Shown here: positions 23,175-34,080 of the stretch, piece by piece | Layout: each line of letters begins with the position of its first letter | Numbering within the stretch: position 1 is the first letter of the stretch | Assembly (NCBI GenBank): GCA_027943245.1 | Contig: JANDJZ010000083.1 | Span: 1 to 64,000 of the forward strand | DNA from: Acanthamoeba sp. SK_2022b | Taxonomy: Eukaryota; Discosea; Longamoebia; Acanthamoebidae | Direction: 5' to 3' | Length of the DNA stretch: 64,000 nt | Position numbers and translations under genes: made by a program | The notes under the pieces: model-generated | The model's database searches: none | What the model was told of the DNA's origin: nothing | What the model saw: the letters and a program-made list of their open reading frames with translations, nothing else

Positions 23175-23953
23175 GCTTCCTCACCTGTCCTGGAGAGGGC
23201 GAGGGCGCGACCTGTGACGTCCATCTTCCCCACCGCCGGCGATACTCTGCCTGAGATCGGGAGCAGACTTGGTCAGGTCCCTTTCGCCGCTCTCGGCGTT
23301 CTCTGACTTGCTCCCCGCCTGCACAAGCGACAAGCCGGCAGAGAGACAGGGACAACACAGAAAGAGCGACCGCGATAAGCGACTGAGGAGAAAGCGGATG
23401 GGGGAGGAGCGATGTCGACCGGACCTGCTCGCTGTCAACATCGCTCAGGCGCGGTAGGCCCGAGTCGGACCCGTGCACCACGTCAACGGTACAGCTGTTG
23501 ACTCCCTCTTCGTCATCATCATCGTCGTCGTCATCATCGTCCTCCTCCTCGTCGTCGTCTTCGTCTTCGTCTTCTTCATAGATTTCACCTCGCGCCTCAG
23601 CCTCGGCCTTTAGCCTCGCCCTGCGAGTCGTGTGCGTAGAACGAGACGTGAGGCGCGGCCGTCATCGATCGAATGGAAAATAAATCGGGGCGAGCGTACC
23701 TCTCCTCCTGGCGATGGGCCTTCGCGATGGCCTTGGCCTGAGCCCTCCTGGCCTTTCTGTCTAGCTTTCTCCGATGGGCATCTGTTGCAATGTCCTTAAG
23801 TGAGCTGCTGAGAAGTTCGTCCGAGGCAGGTCTCTTAATAGGTGGCTCCTTGTGTTTCGATGTTCGATCCAGATCGGAGGCACTGCTAATGCGTGGTGCG
23901 AGAGCACGATCATCCTGCACATTTTCAAGCTTTAGTATCGTGCGGGGGTCCAT
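20510..23953 (-). CDS. STE20/PAK-like serine/threonine protein kinase
   Basis: Fifteen exons on the minus strand. Well-supported ones are 23700-23953, 23425-23620, 22847-23082, 22651-22684, 22351-22530, 22195-22258, 22062-22104, 21770-21952, 21601-21654, 21463-21519, 21332-21374, 20964-21157, 20698-20838 and 20510-20614. The protein is about 627 residues. The N-terminus is basic, followed by a long Glu/Asp run encoded by GAT/GAA-type repeats. A segment LPKEMRKSLK...LTEADIQNN resembles the second half of a PAK p21-binding region, but I do not see the CRIB consensus itself. The kinase domain is complete: glycine loop GEGGFGRV (about 353), VAVKK lysine (about 375), IHRDLKSAN, DFG, and a SPFWMPPE activation-segment end. 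Such kinases act below Rac/Cdc42 on the cytoskeleton. The exon at about 23185-23318 joins in phase only if an unusual donor (gtcaca) at 23218 is used. The start is the first ATG of the open exon and could lie further upstream. Confidence 0.85.
21250..21314. repeat. (GT)n microsatellite in a kinase intron
   Basis: About 32 units between the exons encoding HRDLK...NIMM and DFG. Confidence 0.97.
22747..22812. repeat. (CACAA)n pentanucleotide repeat in a kinase intron
   Basis: About 13 units, in an intron 160 bp long, just before the exon encoding DLPKEMRKSL. Confidence 0.96.
23131..23175. repeat. (GT)n(GA)n tract in a kinase intron
   Basis: Short GT tract joined to a GA tract, near the uncertain splice junction of the kinase gene. 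Confidence 0.9.
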
Positions 23954-24459
23954 CCATTGGGGGGTTCCCGGCGACGTGCCTCATTGTGCTTACGCCCAAA
24001 GAGAGCCAATGGCTTCTTCGCGGATTGCATCGAGGGAAAGTGTGGGAGAAGAGATTGTGGGAGATGGGAGGGGAAGTGGATGATCAGGAAGAAAGATGAC
24101 GATCAAGGGGCCCCCGTCTCCTCCCAATTAGTCTTGAAGGCTTCAATCCTCTTCAAACCGCTGCCAGCGACTCCGGCGAGAATCGTTTTTGTTCTCCCTG
24201 AGGCCAGCTGGCCGGCACCTTTTTTTGCCTCTTGCTGTGCGCATTTTTGGCCACAATATTCCAAATCCCAAGCCCCCGGCCACTGATTGGTGCGTTTCCC
24301 GTGTTTGGTTTCGTTCTGTATTGCGTTTCGGAGACAGTAAACAGGACAGGATGATCGGAAAAAAAAATGAATAAAAAACCCGAAAACAACGAAAAGGGCA
24401 CAAGGCAGAATTTGAGGCAGATGGAGGAGATGAGAAGTTTCCACCGACCCTCACCTACC
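23954..24459. other. Divergent promoter region between kinase and orphan gene
   Basis: The kinase gene on the minus strand and the plus-strand gene at 24460 start from opposite sides of this 500-bp stretch. I see no supported exon, only moderately AT-richer sequence with an A-run near 24360. Upstream exons of either gene cannot be excluded. Confidence 0.5.
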
Positions 24460-25312
24460 ATGGCCCCTGGCGTGAAGGCCCCACGCGAAACCATCCTCTC
24501 CAAGATGAGGGATGCATCTCAGTACCTCCCCGACGCTGCGTCCCCCTCTTCCTCCTCTTCAACCACACCGGCCTCTTCTTCTTCTTCTTCTTCGTCGTCG
24601 GCCATGACCAAGCGCACGGGACGTGCCGTTACTAAGGCGTGGAGGAGCTATGCCCCCGTGCCGGGCTACACGGTGAGCAACGAGGGCCGGCTGGTGTTTC
24701 GACGGCTCAAGGACGAGGTCAGGTTCGCCACCGTCACGGCGGCCGTGCGTAGCGTACTGGAGCACCACCAAGGGTTCTTGCAGTCGCTGGGCCTCCGCAA
24801 GGGCGGCAGCGGCGGGGCGCGAAGCTTTGTGGCGCTGGTGTGCAAGGACGCGGCCAAGGCCGGCGGCTACCGGCTGTGCATGCGCTACTTTGGATCGCAC
24901 CTGCCGGCGGCGGTGCCGTGGGCCATCGACGCCCTGGTGCGCGGTGAGACGTTGTCTCGCGGCGTACAAGAGGTGCTGCAGATCGGTACTCCACCTCCTC
25001 CTCGCTCCTTCTCCTACGAACGATGACTGTGTGCATTCTCTGCATTCCCTTGTCCGGCAACCACGAACGCACCACGGCCAGCGACGCTCACACGACGTGG
25101 GTGACGTAGGTGGACGAAGGGCTGTCCTCGGAGTGGTGAGCTCTGCGCTGCCGATCGGCGGACTCCCGTCGTTTCTGTTAATAGGCGCTGGTTGGTGGGC
25201 CGTGGAGAAGGGAGCGCGAAGCATGGTGCGATTGTTTGCGGATGAGAGCGAGGCCAGCAGCCAGCCGTCCAGGAAGCAACACACCAGCAAAAAGAAGAAG
25301 GCCAAGCTGTAA
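24460..25312 (+). CDS. Orphan protein with poly-Ser stretch and Lys-rich C-terminus
   Basis: Two exons, 24460-24985 and 25185-25312, join in phase to give 217 residues. The ATG at 24460 is preferred because it sits in a strong context (ACCATGG); two earlier in-frame ATGs add low-complexity sequence. The first 50 residues are Ser/Thr-rich with a run of nine Ser. A compact region of about 150 residues follows (PVPGYTVSNEGRLVFRRL, AAVRSVLEHHQGFLQSLGL, YRLCMRYFGSHLPAAVPWAI), then GAGWWAVEKGARSM and a Lys-rich end (KKKKAKL). I do not recognise the family. An AATAAAA polyadenylation-like signal overlaps the stop codon. A 5' splice site inside the long open exon means an unspliced form would end at 25026. 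Confidence 0.65.
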
Positions 25313-25934
25313 TAAAATGGATCCAAGGCGCCTCGGGGCCGCTCGTGACCACTTCGCTTGTCCTAACGTTGTTGGCGCAGCCACTTTGCCGGTGATCCCC
25401 TCCCAAATCATGCACGGCCACTCAACACGTTCAGCCACCAACAAGCTCCCAGTGAGCGGTTCAAGAGGAAAAGAAACGAAAACAGGCCAGTGGATGAGCT
25501 CGTGATGGGGCGACCTCCCGGTGGGCGCGTGCCGTAGTTAACGGGCTGGACATTCGTGGAATGTGTCGCAGTTCTCATCTGGCCGTGTCAACCATTCCTC
25601 CGGAGGAAACCAAGAACAGGTTTGGTTGTCATGGTGAGTGGGCGATGGACACTCAAGGATACCAGGACTTGCGGTGGCCAATCTTGTCCGGAGCACAACA
25701 GAGCGAGTACGGTTTAGTTGTTTGTCTCTCCTCTGCCGTGCTGCAACTTTGCCTCGAAGGAGGACCGAGAGCGTGGTGAAGCGCGAGGCATAGGAAAGCA
25801 GCAGCGGAGTATAAAGGAAGGACACAAGAGAGGGAGAGGGAGGCCGGCAGACAAGGTTGAACGCCATCGATTCGCAGGATCCAGTTCCTGCCTCCATCTC
25901 TTGAGATTTTTGACGGCAACCCCAATCCTCAAGG
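25313..25934. other. Intergenic region and 5' leader of the phosphatase gene
   Basis: No exon is supported between the orphan gene and the phosphatase ATG. The right end contains a TATA box (see 25810) followed by about 120 bp of leader. Confidence 0.5.
25810..25817 (+). promoter_or_regulatory. TATA box of dual-specificity phosphatase gene
   Basis: TATAAAGG lies 125 bp upstream of the ATG at 25935. The same motif at a similar distance precedes the genes at 34081 and 42186, which supports a real core promoter. Confidence 0.6.
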
Positions 25935-26696
25935 ATGGATGAACAAAAGAAAGAAGATGGAGGAATCGATCCCACGCAACAGTATGAAGATGAGGATGAC
26001 GACTTTGATCCGTTCCTGCACGCCACCGTGCCACGCAATCTCTACCACAAATTTCAAACCGAGGGAAGCAAGCGCTGGGGTCCTCCGACCCAAATCCTCC
26101 CCTTCCTCTTCCTTGGGTACCCACCCCTCCCTTGCTTCTGTCTCCGTGTTTGCCCAGTTTGTTGTGTTTTTTTTGTTTATTCATTTTACCAAATAGAAGC
26201 AAAAAATGTCCACCGTTTCACCAACTTATTAAGTTTCATTTATCTCCCTGCTATCTCGTCCCTGGTCCACTTTGTGTGCTTTTAGTTGTTTACACGTATA
26301 TATGATGGCTATTGTGCTATTTTATCATTGACGATCATCCTGCTGGGGCCAGGTCGTGCTTCTGCGCCAACGAGGAGGACTTACTGCGCGAGCTCGGGGT
26401 GGACCACATTCTCAACGTGGCCGAGGAATGTCCCCCACCGCCCACTGTCGCCAGGAAGGAGGGCGAGAAGCTGGTCAAGCATTACATGATGGTCGACGTC
26501 GTGGAACATGTACGCGCGTCTCTCCTGACTCGTTGTGATCTTCTTGGCGCGTGCCTCGTGTGCTCATTCGCTTCTCCCTGGCGGTGCGCCCGTGCGTAGA
26601 TCCGCAAGAGCGAGAATCAGTGGAACACGTTCGAGGCGTGCTTCAATTTTATTGACAAAGCCAGAGTGGCTTACGAAGGGTGCGAGGCCCTCTCCC

Positions 26697-26759
<63 letters not shown>

Positions 26760-27288
26760 GATTGCTCGATCGCCATGAGCCCAGCCTCTCACACCGCGCT
26801 CGGTTCAGGAAAAACGGCGGCGGCAAGAAGAGGAAAGGGAGCAAGCGGATGAAGAGGCACGGCAAGGACGGAGAGGAGAAGAGCGGCGAGCGGAAGGGCA
26901 GCGGGATGAAGATCCGGTTGAGCCTGAGAGCAGGCAAGGACAAGGAGAAAGACCGAGAGAAGGACAAGGAGAAGGAAAGCGGATGCTCGGAGGCTGTCGG
27001 CCCGTTGAGCGACCGAGTCCTGGTGCACTGCATGCATGGCCGGTCTCGCTCTGCCACGGTGCGTCCCCATGATCTCCCGCTCCCCTACAAGCTCACGCGC
27101 GTCGACAAGAATTTTCTCACGAACAATGCTTGTGGTCGTCGTTGGTGATTGTGCGCGTAGATCGTCCTAGCATACTTGATGAAGAAAGAGGGGTGGACGC
27201 TGCGGGAGGCCTACGTGCACGTCAAGCTGCGACGGCCCATAGTTGGTCCCGACAAGTGCGTTGCCACCGCTTTTGCGCCAAAGTGAGG

Positions 27289-27320
<32 letters not shown>

Positions 27321-28051
27321 CTGATGGCTCATGCGCGGTCTTCTGCTGCCACAGCAGGTATCTGAAGCATCAGCTGATCGACTACGAAAAGCACTTGTTT
27401 GGCAAGTCGTCCTTCCAAAGTGTCGAAGAGTTCCGCGACTTCCAGGTGCAGCTCAGTCCCGAGCTCGAGCTCAAGGAGAAGGAGCGAAAGCAAAAGATGA
27501 AGGAGGAGGCCCTGCAACAGGAGCAGTCCTCCTCGAACGACGACAACGCGACCAAGGAGGCCTCCGCCGGGGCCGACGCGTCGGGCGAGGCCGATATCGA
27601 AGGCGAGGCCGACTGCAACAAGGAAATGATGGCCGATGGCGAGGACGAACTGGATGGGCTCACGAACAACAACAACAACAACCCCAGCAGCAACGACAAG
27701 GAGGAAGGCGAGGGCAAGGGCAGCGGAAAGAAGAAGAAGAAGGGCAAGAAGAGCAAGAAAGCCAGCGGCGGAGAGGAAAGCACGAGCGAGAAGGAGGAGA
27801 AGAAAAAGAGAAAGAAGAAGAGCAAGAAGCGAAAGGACGGCTCCGCTACGTCGTCCTCGTCGGGCAACAACAGCACGACGGCGTCGCCGCGGCTGGGCGA
27901 GGCCGAGCAAGAAGAGGAGAACGAGTGCAACAACCGAACACGGGGCAACAGCGTGGCTGCACCAAAGGATGAACCAGGGCCTACCATCAAGACCAAGAAG
28001 AAAAAGAAGAAGCCCGCGGGAGGCGTGGACCGACCATCCACCCCAGCCTAA
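25935..28051 (+). CDS. Dual-specificity protein phosphatase with Lys-rich insert and tail
   Basis: Six exons, 25935-26116, 26353-26509, 26600-26679, 26809-27058, 27161-27255 and 27355-28051, sum to 486 residues. The family order is visible: PPTQILPFLFLG, HILNVAEE, MMVDVVEH, FEACFNFIDKAR, then the phosphatase loop VHCMHGRSRSAT (HCx5R; Cys about 214, Arg about 220), then IVLAYLMKKEGWTLREAYVHVKLRRPIVGP and the closing helix with HLFG. It should remove phosphate from Tyr and Ser/Thr of signalling proteins such as MAP kinases. Two features are unusual: a Lys/Glu-rich insert of about 60 residues just before the catalytic loop, and a charged C-terminal tail of about 190 residues ending in a run of six Lys. 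The insert is encoded by exon 4, directly after an intron carrying a (CA)n tract. Confidence 0.9.
26702..26757. repeat. (CA)n microsatellite in a phosphatase intron
   Basis: About 28 units in intron 3. Confidence 0.97.
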
Positions 28052-28382
28052 CCCGTCACGAATGGACACCAAGCGCAGGTGATGCCGCTTTTGGTTGATA
28101 GGGCAACGGTATTAAATTAATTGAACAGAAAATTCAAGAAAACCCAAACATTAGAAAAGAAAATGTTGCATAGAAATAGTTGTCGACACCGAGGCAAACC
28201 TTCCCCTTGTACGAGGTGTCGGACAAGGTACCGCTAGGAAACCTAAGGTCTAGATCAACCAGAGGTACAGAGGCGGGAAGGAGAAAGGTGGAAAAGAAAG
28301 GAGAAAGTGCCACCCGGTAACGCCCCCTTCAACCTCGGGAATCGAGAGAACGATTTGGCCTCAGGGCTCGAGAGTGTAAAAG
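28052..28382. other. Intergenic region, phosphatase to BAR-RhoGAP gene
   Basis: No exon is supported. The first 100 bp are AT-rich 3' flank. No clear TATA box was seen before 28383. Confidence 0.5.
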
Positions 28383-29227
28383 ATGGAACCTACGGGACCC
28401 AACAATGTTCAGACGGTTCAAACCGTTCGGTCCCCAACGCTTACAACTTCAACGGGGGCGGCGCCGGCGCCAGCGTTGAAGGGATTTACGTCGCCTGCAG
28501 CGGTGGCCGCCGCGGGCGAGGCCACCAACAAGGTTGATGCAGGCGCTACGCCACGCAGCAAGAAGAGCAAATCAGGCTTCGTACCGCGACCAACGCAAAA
28601 GATTAAGGGCTCAACGGTGAAGAAATTCCTGGGCGTATCTACCTCCTCCAAGGACAAGGACAAGGACAAGACACCCAAGGAGGGGAGCCGCATCGTAAGG
28701 AAACAGAGCATTATTGATGACTTGTCGCCTGCATCCTCTGAATTCGGCCGGCCTACTGAGAAGACACAACAAATCGAATCCTTTGCTCGAGTGCGCCCCT
28801 TCCCCATTCCTCTTCCAATCTTCTCCCTCAATTCCTCTACTCGCCTCCACTTTGCGTGTGCTGATCTCGCTATTGCCCTTGCCTCTCGCGTCCCTCCACG
28901 CACGCGCCCTTGCCCCTCGCCGCTGTTCTCTTGCGGCGTAGCGTCTGGAGAGCGACCTGCTGTACCTTCAGGATATCTACGCCAAGCTGCAGAACCACAC
29001 GGCTACCACCGCGCGTACTCTTTGACCCATCCCTCCTCTTCTTAGCTCTCATGCAGCCTTCAGTTTTCCCTGATGCCTTCACCTCCCTCCCACTCCCCTC
29101 CCTCTCGCAGAGGGCATCGAAGACGGCAAGCAGCTGGCGAAGGCCTTCCTCGAGTACTCGAAACAAAATGGTGGCGAGTATGGTACGAACCACGGGGCCT
29201 CGTCTTGGTTCACGTGTGCCGACCTAG

Positions 29228-29287
<60 letters not shown>

Positions 29288-29738
29288 TTCGTGATCCATC
29301 AGGCGAGTGTCTACACGCAGTCGCCGCCTTCCAGGTTGGTCTGGAGGAGACCAAGCTCAAACTGGTATAATGCCCTCCTGGTTCCTCTACCTCTGATCTT
29401 ATCGCTCACGTAATACCTTCACCTTCACTGCAATTTTCAGAGCAACGCGATAATCGAGGTCTTTGCATCTCCGGTGAAGGAGTTCATTGACGTGACCCTG
29501 CCCGAGGCCTTGGTGCGCGGCTTGCCTTCCCTCGCTTCCCACGTCGTCCTTTTTTTTTTGGGGGGGGGGGTTGGTTTTTCCAACCGAATGGCTCACCCGT
29601 CTGTGCATTTCGGGCCTGCGCTTGCGATCCAATCGATAGAGGAGCAAAGACAGATACGACGAGGCCCGACTCGCGAATATCGAGGCCGACACGAAAATGA
29701 GCAAACAGAAACCCGGCAAGGCCACCATCGTGGTCCGT

Positions 29739-29769
<31 letters not shown>

Positions 29770-30910
29770 CGCATTCATCGCCGTCTTCCTCGTTGATGGC
29801 CGAACTGAAGCGATCCGTTCGCTCGCTATGCAGACGCAGATCGAGTACAACAAGGCCAAGTACACATACGAACGAACACAGGAGGAAGCCGTCAACCTGC
29901 TAAAGGACTCAATCAAGCAGGTCAACCAGGACACGCTCGTTCGGGTACGCGCGCGCGTTTGCTCATTCGGCGTGCGGGGCGTTGCGCGAGGCGCAGCTGA
30001 CGTGGCGGTGGTCCAATGGTGTGGTGTGGTGTGCCACGTTTGGGCCGTGGCCGATGCAGTTATGCGACTACCTCGACGCCTACAGCCAGTTCTTTGCCCA
30101 GGGCCAGCAGATGCTGAGCAGGCTGCAGCCGTCGATCGAACGGTATCGCGAGTTTACGCAGAAGCAGAAGGACGAGGACCGACAGCAAAAGGAGGAGCAG
30201 GAGCGAAAGGAGGCCGAGAAGCGGGAGGCCCTCGTGCTCGAACAGAAGAAGTACGCCGAGGAGGGCCACAGCTCGCTATTCGGTGCCACTCTCCCTCCTC
30301 CTCCCTCTCGGATGAGTGCGCGCTGGCTGCAGTCGCCTGCGGGCCACTCTTACTCACCGCGAGTCTGTGCGGGATGAACACGCAGGCGCGCCGTTGCACG
30401 TGCTCTATGAGAAGGAGGGCATCAGCCCACCGCAGGTGCCCTCCCTTTACCAGGTGCTCATCAAGTACATCAGAGAGCATGGTGCACCCCCCCCCCCTCC
30501 TCCTCTGTGCCCCTCCCCCAAAGGCCTCCTGGGTCTCACAACGCTCGTTGTCTTCCGACTGTGAAGGCATCAAGGAGGTGGGCCTCTTCCGGATGGCAGC
30601 ATCGCAGAACGCAACGACGCACATCATGAAGCAGATCGTGACAGGTAATGACTACCTTAGAGATCGGCGTGCGGTGTGGCCGCTTGCTTTGCTCACCCCC
30701 ACCGACATCGACGTTGTCGGCTCAGCGTCCGGCCGGCCGATCGAGCTCGAGGGCGAGCTCGACCCACACGCGGTTGCGGGCGTGCTGAAGAAACTTCTGC
30801 GGCAGCTGCCCGAGCCTCTCCTCACCTTTGAGCTGTGGGACAAATTCGTTGTCGTCATCACTGGTGCGCGCATCACATACCACCACGCACACACGCACAC
30901 GCGCGCCATA

Positions 30911-30972
<62 letters not shown>

Positions 30973-33502
30973 CACTCTGGCCGTGCGTTGACCTTTCCTG
31001 CGCCTAGGCGAGTACAACTCGGACGCGGAGCGCATTCTCGCGCTGCGCGGGGTGGTGCATCAGTTGCCGTCGTACAACTTTGCTCTGACCAAGTGTGTCG
31101 TCGAGCTATGCACGGAGGTGACGAGCCATTCGGCCTTCAACCGCATGAGCCCCTCCAGCCTCGGTAACCCTTCTCTGATGCGAGCTTTGGCCACGCGCGC
31201 GCGCGTCGTCGTTTTGCTGACCCCTCGCTCGCCGCTCTTCCGTTGTCATGGCCAGGCGCGCTGTTGGGTCCCAACCTGGCCTACCCGGCCGTTTCCGAGG
31301 ACGCCGACCTGTTGCGGGACATGAGCGTGGCCAACCTCCTGGTGGAGAGCCTCATCCAGCACTACGGCAAGCTGTTTGGCGACGAGTCCGCCATTAGCGC
31401 AGCCGACTGTACGCACGCTTGCCCGTTGCGCGCGGTTGGTTCGGTCTAACACCTCACCTCGCCAACGCAGCTTCCATGTCGGATACCGAGCCGAGCACTC
31501 CTGACGTGGAGCGCAGGGGCGGTGCGAGGGGCGATATGGCCGACCACGCCTTTGAGTCGGAGAGCGACGACCCCGGCGAGGACCTGACGGACGAGGCCAC
31601 CGACGAGGACGAACGGCCTCGGCAGAACAACGTCGCCCCCGCCGTCGCCGAAGACTTTGCGTCGCTCTACGAGCGGGAGGTGGTCCGGGGCGTCGGGTGG
31701 AGCAGCAACGAGACGGGCGGAGACGACAACAAGAGCAGCAGCCTCTCCAGCAGCAGCAGCGGCGGTGGCAGCGGCATCGCGACCAAGACGACGCCGGTCA
31801 GGAACGTCGGCGCGGACGAGGTCGGGCCGATCTCGCTCTCGGCCTCGATGGAGGTCACAACGGCTATGTCTCACCTCAAGGAGGCGCGCGGGAGGAGCCA
31901 CGCGCGAACGCACAGCGGCACGAGGATCGCCGAAGCGTCGGCCTCGTTCGATCCCTACGACTCGCCGTCGCCCGCGACCAACTCCAGCAGCAGCAGCAGT
32001 CCCTACAACCGGCTGTCGCGACATCTCACCTTCACCCTGAGCAGCAGCTCCGACGACGAACGACGAGAGGGCAAGAAGAACAAGAAGGACAAGCCAAAGA
32101 AAAAGGAAAAGAAAGAGAAAAAGGAGAAGGAAAAGGAAAAGGACAGGGAAAAGGACGACAGGAGGGTGTCGCTCTCCTTCAAGACGACCGCCGCCACGAC
32201 CGCCACGGCCGCGACGGCCAAGCCCGATCAGCCCACGAAGCTCCCGTCGCCGCGAAAACGAGCCAAGGAGGCCAAGGCCGGCAAGGAGCACCACGGTGAG
32301 AGGGAGAGGGAAAGCCATCCGCTGAGCCAGTCGTCGGTGGCGTCGCAGGCGTCGCTGCTGTCGTCGTCGTCGCCAATGCTGTACGAGTCGTCGTTGGACA
32401 CGGGCGCGCAGCCGATCATGAAGTCGCCCACCAAGCTGGCACCGATGGAGATGGAGATGGACATCGCGCTCAAGGCCTTCAGCGCCGACCCCGACCCCGA
32501 CGACCTCGTCAAGGAGGTGGCCGTCGACGACCTCGGCACCACCCCGAGCGAGCGACCCACGCGCATGATGCTCCGCCGGTCGCTCAGCGGCAACATTCCT
32601 AGTGGTATACATGAGACACACGACACACGACACACGAGGCAAGGATAGTGGACTCACGCCCATGTGATGTGTGATGTGCGGTTGGGGATTGGTGGGTGGT
32701 CGCGACGACAGCGGCAGTGTCCAAGTTCAAGAGGCGTGGCAGCTCGCGGGGCGTGGAGGTGAAGAAGCGGTCGTCGTGCCTGTCGACCCTCACCCTCCAC
32801 AACGAAGATCTGCTGGAGAAGACGATCGAGGAGATCTTCCACACGGACTCGTACTCGGGCTGGTTCGCCTCCCCCCAACCACACGTATTTATTTATTTAT
32901 TAAATAATTATAATTTTTAATATTAAATTTAATATTAAAAAATGGGTTGGTGGCCACAGGCTGGTGGTGGGGTACAAGGACGCGACGACGCTCGAGCTGC
33001 AGGGCTCGGGCGTGGGCGGCGTGGACGAGCTCGTGAGGCACCTGAAGGACACCGAAGTCCAGTTCGCGCTCCTCCGCCTGCCGATCATCTCGCACGAGGA
33101 CATCGACCCTTCGAAATCCATGATATCGAGGTGAGCTCCCCTCCCCCCCTCGATGCCACCGGCGCCAACGTTGGCGCTCACGCGTCGCACGACTGTGGGG
33201 CGCAGGGACATCTTCATCGGTTGGATTGGGCCCAAGGTGGGGATTGTGCAGAAGGGCAGGAAGAAGGCGCACGTCGGAGAGGTCAAGGAGCTTCTCAAGG
33301 TACACCGATCCTCCCCGAAGAGACCAGTCGCCCGCGGGCACGCGCGTGTGCTTATCGGAGCTGGGGTGGCGATCTGCGGTGACTGACGACACGCACGCAG
33401 CCGTTCCACGCGGAGCTGTTTGCGCTGCGGCGGACCAACTTCACCGAGTCGGTCGTGCGGGACAAATCGGGACCAATCTCGGGCTCACACATGATCGACT
33501 GA
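28383..33502 (+). CDS. BAR - RhoGAP - ADF-H (coactosin-like) fusion protein
   Basis: Eighteen exons sum exactly to 1,126 residues: 28383-28790, 28942-29014, 29111-29182, 29303-29364, 29441-29512, 29640-29732, 29834-29944, 30060-30282, 30386-30481, 30567-30644, 30726-30863, 31008-31163, 31256-31408, 31471-32604, 32718-32862, 32960-33130, 33206-33299 and 33401-33502. Domains in order are a BAR-type helical dimer (about 136-345), a RhoGAP domain (about 372-575) with the arginine finger in GLFRMAAS (Arg about 412) and LLRQLPEPLLTFELW, a Ser/Lys-rich linker (about 579-956), and a C-terminal ADF-H domain (GWLVVGYKD, VQFALLRLP, IFIGWIGPKVGIVQKGRKKA, LLKPFHAEL). The GAP would switch off Rho-family GTPases, the BAR part would bind curved membrane, and the ADF-H part would bind actin. 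Gene order next to a phosphatase and a kinase is probably coincidental. Confidence 0.9.
29227..29284. repeat. (TC)n(AC)n tract in a RhoGAP-gene intron
   Basis: CT tract followed by about 20 CA units in intron 3. Confidence 0.95.
30912..30970. repeat. (AC)n microsatellite in a RhoGAP-gene intron
   Basis: About 29 units in the intron inside the RhoGAP domain. Confidence 0.97.
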
Positions 33503-33989
33503 CGCGCATGATGTGTCAGACAGCGTGCTCCCTCCCCGCCCCACGCCACTCCCATAAGGGAGAAGCGCGCGAGGAGGGGCTCGCTAACAATTATTGTAGA
33601 CATAAGTGCCAGTACACCAACCTAAAATATTACCATTGCGTTATCTCGTTGGAGTAGATACTGACAGCAACAACAACAACCCCTCACCACCCACACACAC
33701 AACAACAACCATGCGACTGCGATCGGCTCTGTTGGGAGGAGCTGCATCGTGATCAGTGTCACTGAGCCCTGCTAAACCAGCATCGACAGAGAAGCTCTCG
33801 TGGGTCTTGCTCAACGTTGAGCTGCCCAGGACATCGATGTTCTGGCATCATGGCCGGTCCGCAGGCAGAAAATATCTGGAACGTGCACTTTTCTTGTCAC
33901 ATTCTTGAATTAATGAGGAACTTCACGAAAAAAAAAAGGTGCCCCTACAGCCACGCCACCTCTGCGCCCCGACTGGCTGCCTGCCATGT

Positions 33990-33997
33990 TATAAAAG
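33990..33997 (+). promoter_or_regulatory. TATA box of BCS1-like gene
   Basis: TATAAAAG lies 91 bp upstream of the ATG at 34081, within an otherwise GC-rich leader. Confidence 0.65.
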
Positions 33998-34080
33998 CAC
34001 CCACGACCTTTCCCTTGCATCATCAGCATCTCAGCTCTCCCCTCCTCAACACCACACATTACTTCCGCGTGAAACGACCA

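Noticed and set aside
31446..32663. 405-residue antisense ORF over the Ser-rich exon of the RhoGAP gene
   Set aside because: Shadow frame produced by high GC; no protein features, and the sense exon fits in phase with its neighbours.
33817..34080. N-terminal extension of the BCS1-like protein
   Set aside because: The frame is open, but the TATA box at 33990 lies inside it, so transcription should start after it.
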